Of a stretch of DNA of 50,390 nucleotides, positions 24,958 to 32,325 are shown piece after piece. Source of the DNA: CAYOOT01 sp964405665 (GTDB lineage Bacteria; Bdellovibrionota_C; UBA2361; SZUA-149; CAZDWZ01); contig CAYOOT010000013.1 of NCBI GenBank assembly GCA_964405665.1, positions 1 to 50,390 on the forward strand, read 5' to 3'. Below the pieces are notes generated by a model. It was not told where the DNA came from and made no database searches. It saw only the letters and a list, made by a program, of their open reading frames with translations. How positions within the stretch are numbered: the stretch's first letter is position 1; the number at the start of each line of letters is the position of its first letter. Position numbers and translations under genes: made by a program.

Positions 24958-26571
24958 CTAAAAATTTATAACCGTTTCATATAAGTCTGGCAAGTCGTTC
25001 TCAATAAGAACGACATCTTGAGGTAAAACAAGTGAATTTAAAAGCTCAAAGGCCTTAGTTCTATTTTCTGCAAAAATGATATTATTTTTTTCAAAATCTG
25101 CTGCGATTAAACCTTGCTCTAAAGATTTTTTATTAGTTTCCCCAACAATAATTACTTTACTGCAAATTTTTGCAGCAGATTGAGCAATATTTTTATTAAG
25201 CTGAGCTTGTTGTTCGCCAAACTCAATCATTCCCGGAGTGATCAAGATTTTTTGGTTGCCTTTTAATTGTTCTAATACTTCCAGTGCGGCAGCAAAACCT
25301 TCTGGGTTTGAATTATATGCGTCATTGATTTGTGTATAACTTCCCATTGTTTTTACTTCAAGACGATTATCAAAAGGCTCAAGATTCCTAATCGCCGCAA
25401 GAAGAAGTTCTGGGTTTGCACCTAGGATATGAGCTAAAGCAAAGGAGGCAAGAATATTGGAAATATTTGGTCTTCCTGATAATTTTGTAAAAGCCGAAAG
25501 AGTTTGTTCGGAAAAATTAATTTTAAAGTAAGTTCCCTCATTATTAAATTTGATGTCTGTGATGTGATAATCTAAATCTCCCATTTCGGTATTGAGGCCA
25601 TAGAGTTTTGTTATTGCTTTTTTATGAAGAGTCGCTATTTTTCTGGAGCCCGCATTATCTCCGTTACATACTAAAATACCATTTTCCGGTATTGCTTGGG
25701 CTAGTTCAGATTTTGCCAATAAGACATTTTCTGGAGTTTTGAATCTTTCTAAATGTGCTAGGCCCACAGCAGTAATAATCCCTGCTTGAGGTGGAGTCAA
25801 ACTACAAAGTTTTTTAATTGAACCGGGCAAATATGCCCCCATTTCAATCACGGCATATTTATGAAAAGGTTGAAGTTTTTCTCGAATTTCTCTGGTAATC
25901 CCCATTTCGGTATTGATTGATTTTGGTGGTGCAAAAGTGGGAGCAAGGGAAGTTTCTAATAATTTTGCCAGAATGGCTTTGGTAGAAGTTTTTCCGTAAC
26001 TGCCAGTAATACCAATGATATAAGGATTTATTGATTTTAATTTTTCCTTAGCTTCATTGATGAAATTTTTCTGCCGACGATTTTCATCTGGCTGAAGCAG
26101 ATAAATTGCTGTAATTAAGAATAAAGGTAGTATTTGAAAAATAAAAATCAAGCTTATGAATTGCCAGAGAAGACTGAGATCTAAAGTAAAAATAAAAAAA
26201 ATTAAACTTATTATACTTAAAATCGAAGATACAAAAAAAATCCGTTGTGCTCGCGCAGTCATTTTTAAAGTTATTTTTCCAGTTTTCCTAGGATCGACTT
26301 CTGCTTGGGAAAAAGAAGAAAGAACAAAGCAAAATATTAAAGATAGAATTAAATTATAATAGTTACATCTTAATAAAATAAAAACCAAAGCCAACACAAT
26401 TGAAACTACCGTACCTTTTTTATCAAAGGCCTTATTTTCTTGATACCAGCTAAGGAATCGTTTTTGATTATATTCTTCTTGCTGAAAATATCTTAAATAT
26501 TGGAGTAGCCTTTTTTGACAAAAAATTAATGAGCCAATAAAAAGGAAAATATTACTAAGAAAAAAAGTCAT
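24958..26571 (-). CDS. murF: MurF-type Mur ligase with N-terminal membrane domain
   Basis: 537 aa. The C-terminal 350 residues are a Mur ligase: ATP loop GITGSYGKTSTKAIL (about 187-201), EMGAYLPGSIKKL, NGDNAGS and the C-terminal DAYNSNPEG box that is characteristic of MurF (UDP-MurNAc-tripeptide:D-Ala-D-Ala ligase). The first 165 residues instead form four or five hydrophobic segments (about 5-17, 54-86, 110-130, 135-160) in place of the usual MurF substrate-binding domain. Similar membrane-extended MurF-like proteins are known in some bacteria. Pairing with ddl supports the MurF role. Whether a second, standard murF exists elsewhere cannot be seen here. Confidence 0.87.
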   Translation of the reverse strand: MTFFLSNIFLFIGSLIFCQKRLLQYLRYFQQEEYNQKRFLSWYQENKAFDKKGTVVSIVLALVFILLRCNYYNLILSLIFCFVLSSFSQAEVDPRKTGKITLKMTARAQRIFFVSSILSIISLIFFIFTLDLSLLWQFISLIFIFQILPLFLITAIYLLQPDENRRQKNFINEAKEKLKSINPYIIGITGSYGKTSTKAILAKLLETSLAPTFAPPKSINTEMGITREIREKLQPFHKYAVIEMGAYLPGSIKKLCSLTPPQAGIITAVGLAHLERFKTPENVLLAKSELAQAIPENGILVCNGDNAGSRKIATLHKKAITKLYGLNTEMGDLDYHITDIKFNNEGTYFKINFSEQTLSAFTKLSGRPNISNILASFALAHILGANPELLLAAIRNLEPFDNRLEVKTMGSYTQINDAYNSNPEGFAAALEVLEQLKGNQKILITPGMIEFGEQQAQLNKNIAQSAAKICSKVIIVGETNKKSLEQGLIAADFEKNNIIFAENRTKAFELLNSLVLPQDVVLIENDLPDLYETVINF

Positions 26572-26604
26572 TTATTGTTTAAGGATAGTTAAAAGTATTA
26601 TTAA

Positions 26605-26746
26605 ATCCTCAAGGCAACTGGATATTCATGAAATCTTATATTTTATAAAAATATTTAGCCAAAAAAGAAACTATTTTTATCCGAAGAAACACACAAAACC
26701 GCAAAGGTTAATAGCTTTTTGCAATATCCAGCTGCCTTGAGGGTAT
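26605..26746. mobile_element. REP-like inverted pair (REPIN/MITE-like), 142 bp
   Basis: Left arm ATCCTCAAGGCAACTGGATA (from 26605) and right arm ATATCCAGCTGCCTTGAGGG (from 26724) are inverted copies of the repeat that bounds the transposase unit. The 98-nt middle is AT-rich and non-coding. It fills the gap between the DoxX gene and murF, leaving little room for a murF promoter outside it. Confidence 0.65.
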
Positions 26747-26751
26747 GTTAA

Positions 26752-27246
26752 TTAAGTTTTGTTCATAATATCAGGCGCAGGCTTTACAGTCCCCCCTCTT
26801 ACTGTTGCTCCTATTACCAGACCGGCACTGATTAGCACTATGTTTTTGATGATGTATTGCCCTTCTAATGTCGGTGCATAGGGTAATTTTGTAAAAACTT
26901 CCTGGGGAAAAAGGAAAAGAGGAGTAATTGTTCCTAGCATTTGTAGAAAAAGTAAAAACAATGTTGCTCGCATAAAAATTCCAAGAATTAAACCGATACC
27001 AATTAAACTTTCCCAACTTGCTAGTACCAGAAGAGATATCTTGGCAGGAATTGAGCCAAAAGAAAGTAGATCAATTGTCCGAGTTGCTAAATCTTGTGCC
27101 GGGCTTAGGCCAGGAAAAAATTTAAGTATCCCAAACCAGAAAAAAATTATTCCTAGGCTGATTCGTAGAAATAAAATACCAAAGTGTGACATCCAATTTG
27201 TAATTTTTCGATCAAGTTGATCAAATGAGTTACTTAAGTCTTTCAT
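26752..27246 (-). CDS. DoxX-family membrane protein
   Basis: 164 aa with four hydrophobic helices. The first carries FLRISLGIIFFWFGILKFFPG, typical of DoxX/YkgB-type membrane proteins, and ESLIGIGLILG and IIKNIVLISAGLVIG match later helices. DoxX relatives are four-helix inner-membrane proteins tied to quinone or redox stress in some species; the function here is not known. The stop codon is right beside the REP-like pair. A clear ribosome site (AGGAG-like, in tttaggaggac read on the minus strand) precedes the ATG at 27246. Confidence 0.8.
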   Translation of the reverse strand: MKDLSNSFDQLDRKITNWMSHFGILFLRISLGIIFFWFGILKFFPGLSPAQDLATRTIDLLSFGSIPAKISLLVLASWESLIGIGLILGIFMRATLFLLFLQMLGTITPLFLFPQEVFTKLPYAPTLEGQYIIKNIVLISAGLVIGATVRGGTVKPAPDIMNKT

Positions 27247-27307
27247 TGTCCTCCTAAATGAACAAAGCTGAAGAATGATAGCCAGAAATATAATTAAAAT
27301 CTAAACT

Positions 27308-28060
27308 TCATTGATTTAAAAACTCTCCAATATAGTATGCACAGAGTGAAGCACCGGCACTATTAAATGGAGTATGATGCTGATCATTAAGAATAATTAA
27401 TTTACTTTCAGGAATTAATTCTTGCATTCGTTTTCCCAGTTCTAAAGGAGTTTCTGTATCCTTTTCACTCCAAAGAAGAAGCGTCGGATTTTTTATTTTT
27501 TTTAAATCTTCTGTTAAATCTTCATTTACTGTTTTCACAAAAGATCCAAGCATTGGACCCGCATTTTTATAATCAGTGGAAGCAAAGCGGGGAATAAACC
27601 AAGTTTCATACCAATTGACATTAAATTTTGCTTTTATCAATTTTAAGAAATTTCTTATTTGTCTTACGGTAAAGATTTTTATTCTTTGATCTAAAGAATA
27701 TTTACGCTGTAATCCCGAGCTATTAATTAAAACTATTTTTAAAACTCGCTGTGGATACAAGCTTGATAATTTAATAATTGTTTTCCCGCCAAAGGAATGT
27801 CCGATAAATATTGCTTGTTTAATTTGTTGTTGGTTTAAATAAGAGAGAATGCAGTCAGCAAATTCTTTCATGCCCCAACTCTCGTTCGGAATTTCAGATT
27901 TTCCATGGCCGGGAAGATCAATAATATGAACTTGGAAATGATCACTCAGGAGCTCGCCTAAAGGTCTGATCATTTCGATATGATGCTTCCAGCCATGGAG
28001 CAGGATTATTTTGGGATTTTCCGCTTTTCCGATAATTACTGAATTTAAAAATATGGACAT
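27308..28060 (-). CDS. Alpha/beta hydrolase
   Basis: 250 aa. The fold is clear: oxyanion segment LLHGWKHH, IDLPGHGKSE, the nucleophile elbow GHSFGG (Ser in the middle), the acid in LWSEKDTETP and the catalytic His in NDQHHTP. It resembles general esterase/peptidase-like hydrolases of the MhpC/BioH kind, and the substrate cannot be told. It is cytoplasmic. It precedes the DoxX gene in the same direction with a 61-nt gap; upstream is a composite palindromic repeat (28087-28181) that separates it from the epimerase gene. Confidence 0.85.
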   Translation of the reverse strand: MSIFLNSVIIGKAENPKIILLHGWKHHIEMIRPLGELLSDHFQVHIIDLPGHGKSEIPNESWGMKEFADCILSYLNQQQIKQAIFIGHSFGGKTIIKLSSLYPQRVLKIVLINSSGLQRKYSLDQRIKIFTVRQIRNFLKLIKAKFNVNWYETWFIPRFASTDYKNAGPMLGSFVKTVNEDLTEDLKKIKNPTLLLWSEKDTETPLELGKRMQELIPESKLIILNDQHHTPFNSAGASLCAYYIGEFLNQ

Positions 28061-28086
28061 TTATATTTTTTACCACAAATTACAAG

Positions 28087-28181
28087 GTAGGGGCACCCAT
28101 TCGATGGGCGCGTCGCCCTTTATGGGTGCCCGTTCCATCATATGTTTTGGAATTCCGGGCAGGCATAAAGCCTGCCCCTAC
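28087..28181. repeat. GTAGGGGC-type palindromic repeat, composite
   Basis: Outer arms GTAGGGGCA (28087-28095) and TGCCCCTAC (28173-28181) enclose a hairpin GGGCAGGC-ATAAA-GCCTGCCC (28157-28177) and a second palindromic part (GGGCACCCAT...ATGGGTGCCC). The same GTAGGGGC module occurs at 43012 and 47152. It lies between two minus-strand genes and could stop or process their transcript. Confidence 0.65.
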
Positions 28182-28198
28182 AGTAAAAAATGACGAAG

Positions 28199-29086
28199 TC
28201 ATATATTTTGAAAGTAGCTTTCTAAATTTTCAAAACAAAATTTATAATTATTCTTCGTTAACACATCTGGTTTTGCTTTGATAGAACTTAAAAGTAATTC
28301 TTCGGCCATTTGACCAAGGATTAACCGAAGAATAAATCCGGGAACATGAAAAAAAGCCGGACGAGCAAGAGCCTGAGCAAGGGTTTTGGTAAATTCTTTA
28401 TTTCTAATCGGTTGAGGGGAAGTAAAATTAACGGCCCCCGAAATATTCTCCTGATCTATACAAAAAACTAAAGCTTTAATTACATCCTCTAAGGCAATCC
28501 AACTGAGATATTGCTCGCCACTTCCGAGATTTCCACCTAACCCTAATTTAAAAGGCAAAAGCATTTTTTGTAAAGCCCCACCGTTTTTTGAAAGAATCAT
28601 TCCCAAACGGGCATTAATTTTTCTAACTCCAGCATCGCGGAGTGGAAAAGTAGCAGCCTCCCAATCTTGACATACTTTGGCCAGAAAACCGCTTCCGGCA
28701 GAAGAAAGTTCTGTTAATTCTTCTTCTTTCCTGTCTCCATAATAACCAATAGCTGAAGCCGCAATAAATAATTTTGGTTTTTTAGGTAATGATAAAACTT
28801 TTTCTACAAGAAGCTTAGTGCTTAAAATTCTACTGTTAGAGATTTCCTCTTTTCGTTTTTTTGTCCAAAGACCGGAGGCAATATTTTCGCCGGCAAGGTG
28901 GATAATTACATCAAAATACGAATCTTCATTTAAATCAATTATCTTATTTTTAATATCCCAGAATATTTCATTTTTCTTTAGATTTTTTGTTCTTTTTAGA
29001 GAAAATATTTCATGATTATTATTTTTTAATTCTCGAACTAAAAAATTTCCAACCAAACCACTAGCGCCAGAAATTAATATTTTCAT
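28199..29086 (-). CDS. TIGR01777-family NAD-dependent epimerase/dehydratase
   Basis: 295 aa extended short-chain dehydrogenase. The Rossmann motif SGASGLVGNFLVREL opens the protein; HLAGENIASGLWTKKRKEEI, SRILSTKLLVE, ASAIGYYGDR and the C-terminal domain with VPGFILRLILGQMAEELLLSS are hallmarks of the TIGR01777 (YfcH/SDR39U1) family. The catalytic Tyr is in GYYGD. Family members bind NADP; the substrate is unknown. A strong ribosome site AAGGAG precedes the ATG, just downstream of a 17-bp perfect inverted repeat that separates it from kup. Confidence 0.9.
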   Translation of the reverse strand: MKILISGASGLVGNFLVRELKNNNHEIFSLKRTKNLKKNEIFWDIKNKIIDLNEDSYFDVIIHLAGENIASGLWTKKRKEEISNSRILSTKLLVEKVLSLPKKPKLFIAASAIGYYGDRKEEELTELSSAGSGFLAKVCQDWEAATFPLRDAGVRKINARLGMILSKNGGALQKMLLPFKLGLGGNLGSGEQYLSWIALEDVIKALVFCIDQENISGAVNFTSPQPIRNKEFTKTLAQALARPAFFHVPGFILRLILGQMAEELLLSSIKAKPDVLTKNNYKFCFENLESYFQNI

Positions 29087-29105
29087 AATTACTCTCCTTG
29101 GCGGG

Positions 29106-29143
29106 AATTATTTTTCTAAATCTTCAGATTTAGAAAAATAATT
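29106..29143. repeat. Perfect 17-bp AT-rich inverted repeat between kup and epimerase
   Basis: Arms AATTATTTTTCTAAATC and the exact complement, with the 4-nt loop TTCA. It lies between the kup stop (29151) and the epimerase ribosome site. It has no clean T-run after it on the minus strand, so it is a weak terminator candidate; it could also be an RNA-processing hairpin or an operator. Confidence 0.6.
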
Positions 29144-29150
29144 TTCAAAG

Positions 29151-31055
29151 TTATATTTCTATCTGTAATCCGATTTCTATAACCTGATCGGCAGGGATAC
29201 AGTAATATGTTGTCGCCCTTTCGGCATTTCTGGTCATAAAAGCAAACATTTTTTCCCGCCAGATCGCCATCCCCTCTGCTTCGGTGGCTAAGATAGTTTC
29301 ACGACCCAGAAAATAAGTGATATTATTAGTATCAAAGGTAATATTATATTTTTCTTTTTGACTAATTATTGCCGGGACATTGGGAGTTTCCATAAAGCCA
29401 TAACGAATCACTACCTTGTAAAAATTATTTCCCAAATTTTCAATTTCTACCCGTCCTCCATCACCAAGATAAGCGACTTCTTCCAGCTTCACACTCAAAA
29501 TTATGATAGTTTGATGCAAGATCTTATTATGTTTTAAATTATGAATTAAGGCAGAGGGTGTTCCATCCATATTCCCGGTCATAAAAATTGCAGTTCCTTG
29601 AACACGTAAAGGGGGATTTTTTTGTACTTCTTCTCGAAATCGATCTAAAGGAAATGTTTGAGCACGAATTCTTCTCGCCAATATTTGTCGGCCAGTTCTC
29701 CAGGTAAGCATGATTGTAAGAATTGTAACTCCAATTACTAAGGGGAACCAACCTCCATGATGAATTTTGATAATATTTGCCGCAAAGAAAGCAAAGTCGA
29801 TAATGAAAAAAATACCAAAGATAATTAGCGACTTTGAATAGTTCCAACCCCAATGTTCTCGGGCAACTACATATGTCAGAATAGTGGTAATTAACATTGT
29901 CAGAGAAACTGCTACGCCATATGCCGCTGCCATATTGCTGGAACTTCTAAAACTTACTACTAAAAAAATTGTTAGAATTAGCAAACCAGTATTCACAAGA
30001 GGAACATAAATTTGTCCGATTTCTCTTGAAGAAGTATGGCGAATTTCCAATCGCGGTAAGCAGCCAAGTTGTACTGCTTGCTTAGTAATAGAAAAGGCCC
30101 CAGAAATTAGAGCTTGAGAGGCAATAATTGTGGCCAATGTTGCAATAATTACCAATGGCAATAGGGCCCAAGAAGGAGCAAGATTATAAAAAGGATTATC
30201 CTTTAATTCTGGTTGTGTCAGCAAAAGAGCTCCTTGACCAAAATAATTCAGCAAAAGACTGGGAAGCACCAAATAATACCAACCAAGTTTAATTGGTTTT
30301 CTTCCAAAGTGACCCATATCTGCATAGAGAGCTTCGCCTCCAGTGATTACTAAACAAACAGAACCTAATGTGACAAAACCATGCCAACCGTTTCTGATAA
30401 AAAAATTAATTCCAAGTAATGGATTAATTGCCGTAAGAATTGAAAGATCTTTGATGATACCGCATATACCTAATACTGAAATAGTTAAAAACCAAATTAT
30501 GATAACCGGCCCACAAAAATTTCCAATTTTTGCCGTTCCTTGTTTTTGTGCAAGAAATAACAAAACTAAGATGAAAATAGTTATGCCCAAAACATAGTCG
30601 CTAAAAAGCGGATTAATAATTGACAATCCTTCGACTGCTGAAAGTACTGAAATAGCGGGGGTGATAATTCCATCTCCATATAATAATGCGGATCCAAATA
30701 AACCAAGCAAGATCAAATAACGTCTTCTGGTTTTATCTGTTTGGGGAGATTGTGGATGAGCAGCCAGAGCCATTAAAGCAAGTATTCCGCCTTCTCCTTT
30801 ATTATCAGCGCGCATTACTACATAGATGTATTTAATTGAGATTACGCTAATTAAAGACCAAAAAATTAAAGACAATACTCCCAGTAAATTTTCTCTAGTA
30901 AGAGAAAGAGCGTGGCTACCATGAAAGCATTCGCGCAGAGCATAGAGAACTGAAGTTCCAATATCCCCATAAACAACACCCAGAGCTCCCAGAATTAAAA
31001 TCAGTAGATAATTTAAATCATTCTTCGAAGGAATATTTTGTTGTTTTGAATCCAT
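29151..31055 (-). CDS. kup: KUP-family potassium uptake transporter
   Basis: 634 aa, 12 transmembrane helices in the first 440 residues and a hydrophilic C-terminal domain. The start GVVYGDIGTSVLYALREC and the stretches GEGGILALMAL, ALLYGDGIITPAISVLSAVEG, GGEALYADMGHFG and FSITKQAVQLGCLPR are diagnostic of Kup (K+/H+ symport). The length fits the family (about 620-630). It is minus strand, followed after a 64-nt gap by the epimerase. No potassium regulator is nearby. Confidence 0.97.
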   Translation of the reverse strand: MDSKQQNIPSKNDLNYLLILILGALGVVYGDIGTSVLYALRECFHGSHALSLTRENLLGVLSLIFWSLISVISIKYIYVVMRADNKGEGGILALMALAAHPQSPQTDKTRRRYLILLGLFGSALLYGDGIITPAISVLSAVEGLSIINPLFSDYVLGITIFILVLLFLAQKQGTAKIGNFCGPVIIIWFLTISVLGICGIIKDLSILTAINPLLGINFFIRNGWHGFVTLGSVCLVITGGEALYADMGHFGRKPIKLGWYYLVLPSLLLNYFGQGALLLTQPELKDNPFYNLAPSWALLPLVIIATLATIIASQALISGAFSITKQAVQLGCLPRLEIRHTSSREIGQIYVPLVNTGLLILTIFLVVSFRSSSNMAAAYGVAVSLTMLITTILTYVVAREHWGWNYSKSLIIFGIFFIIDFAFFAANIIKIHHGGWFPLVIGVTILTIMLTWRTGRQILARRIRAQTFPLDRFREEVQKNPPLRVQGTAIFMTGNMDGTPSALIHNLKHNKILHQTIIILSVKLEEVAYLGDGGRVEIENLGNNFYKVVIRYGFMETPNVPAIISQKEKYNITFDTNNITYFLGRETILATEAEGMAIWREKMFAFMTRNAERATTYYCIPADQVIEIGLQIEI

Positions 31056-31158
31056 AATGATTTTAAAATACTTCTCTCAATTTAGTGTTTATGCTCAAAA
31101 CAAAGTATGATTTTTCCATATGGTTAGTGCCGTTTAAATCAAAAAGTATTTGGGGAAT

Positions 31159-31554
31159 TCAAAGTTCATTAAATGCTAATGCGAGCATGCATATTAAACC
31201 AATTGTGCGAAAGGTAAAAGCAGCAATTGCTATCTGTACATGAAGTTTTTTTAAATTTTTTTCTCCTTTCAGTAGTTTGTTGCCCAGATATATTATAACC
31301 AGATATAATATAAAAGCTAACGTGGAGAAAAACACATGGACTTGTTTCAGGGGAGACATTTCCATGGCAATCACTGTTTGTACAGCTTTTTTTGTGATTT
31401 GTAAGTTAATAACAATGGCGATATCAAGGAACATTCCAGAGAGCATCAAAGGCACATGCCAGCTAGTTTTCTTTCGTAATATCAACCCATTAACTAATAA
31501 AAGCCAGGCTAATATAGCGCATTGTACATTTTGATTCATAACTATGTAATTCAT
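31159..31554 (-). CDS. Small four-helix membrane protein, DUF420-like
   Basis: 131 aa with four hydrophobic helices and His residues placed at helix starts: KKTSWHVPLM (first), LKQVHVFFS (second) and KKLHVQIAI (third). This layout recalls DUF420/cytochrome-oxidase-associated membrane proteins, but the similarity is pattern-level only. The first ATG has a GAGG ribosome site 4-5 nt upstream, so it is kept as the start over an ATG five codons later. No function can be assigned. Confidence 0.5.
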   Translation of the reverse strand: MNYIVMNQNVQCAILAWLLLVNGLILRKKTSWHVPLMLSGMFLDIAIVINLQITKKAVQTVIAMEMSPLKQVHVFFSTLAFILYLVIIYLGNKLLKGEKNLKKLHVQIAIAAFTFRTIGLICMLALAFNEL

Positions 31555-31626
31555 ATCGCCTCATAGCTTTATTCTCATTCGCAGCTTTAGTGGAGCGAAG
31601 GCAGATATCTTTTAAAGGGGGAATTA

Positions 31627-31896
31627 ATGCAAATTGTAGCGGATAACTGGGAACCGCGAAAGTCCAGGAAATTAGTTTACAAACTTTTTATAATTGCTTT
31701 TATTATTCCCTTTATTACTTTTTTATCTGTATGTTCTTATTCCTATTTTTTTAAAATTAAACTCTCATACAAAGTAATCAAACATATTGTTCTGGCTTGT
31801 TGGTTGATTACAATGTTAGTGATCTTTATTATTGCTTGGCGATCAAGTCGCGAGAGATTACTTTATAATCAAAAAATTACTGCAAAGCTAGAATAA
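31627..31896 (+). CDS. Small membrane protein, two helices
   Basis: 89 aa. It has a strong ribosome site (AAGGGGGA, 7 nt before the ATG), two hydrophobic helices (about 18-42 and 54-71) and a basic loop and tail (RSSRERLLYNQKI). No family is recognised. Its 3' end overlaps the end of the EVE gene on the other strand by 20 nt. The ribosome site and membrane pattern make it likely to be real despite its small size. Confidence 0.6.
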   Translation: MQIVADNWEPRKSRKLVYKLFIIAFIIPFITFLSVCSYSYFFKIKLSYKVIKHIVLACWLITMLVIFIIAWRSSRERLLYNQKITAKLE

Positions 31897-32323
31897 TTTT
31901 AAATTCTTTTTCCTGAACAGGTTGAACGCTGAGACGAGAACCTTGTTTTAAAAGGGCCATATTTTTTAAATCCGGGATTTTTTTCAGTTCCGCAAGAGCA
32001 AGAGGTTTTTTAAATTTTTTTACGAATTTAAATTCTGGTGAAAACCAACGAGGATTTTCTTTGGAAGCTTTGGGATCAAAATAATCACTTTGCGGATCGT
32101 ATTGCGTTTGATCGGCAAGTGCCAAGCGGGAAACTTTTGCTAATCCAACTATGGCGCTAGGATCATTATTGGAATGATAAATAAGGACGGAATCACCCAC
32201 TTGCATTTCTTTCAAGAAATTTCTAGCCTGATAATTCCTTACACAATCCCAAACAGTTGTTTTATCTTTTGCCAGATCGTCAATTGAATAAGTTTCTGCT
32301 TCGGTTTTTACAAGCCAAAACAT
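31877..32323 (-). CDS. EVE domain protein
   Basis: 148 aa made almost wholly of one EVE (PUA-like) domain: FWLVKTEAETYSIDDL, the strand VWDCVRNYQARNFL, VGDSVLIYHSN and the NPRWFSPEF block. EVE/PUA-superfamily proteins bind modified bases in RNA or DNA. It is encoded 2 nt after the stop of the upstream DeaD-like RNA-binding protein and so is very likely co-transcribed with it, which hints at RNA rather than DNA as target. No restriction or modification genes are adjacent. Confidence 0.9.
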   Translation of the reverse strand: MFWLVKTEAETYSIDDLAKDKTTVWDCVRNYQARNFLKEMQVGDSVLIYHSNNDPSAIVGLAKVSRLALADQTQYDPQSDYFDPKASKENPRWFSPEFKFVKKFKKPLALAELKKIPDLKNMALLKQGSRLSVQPVQEKEFKIILALQ

Positions 32324-32325
32324 TT

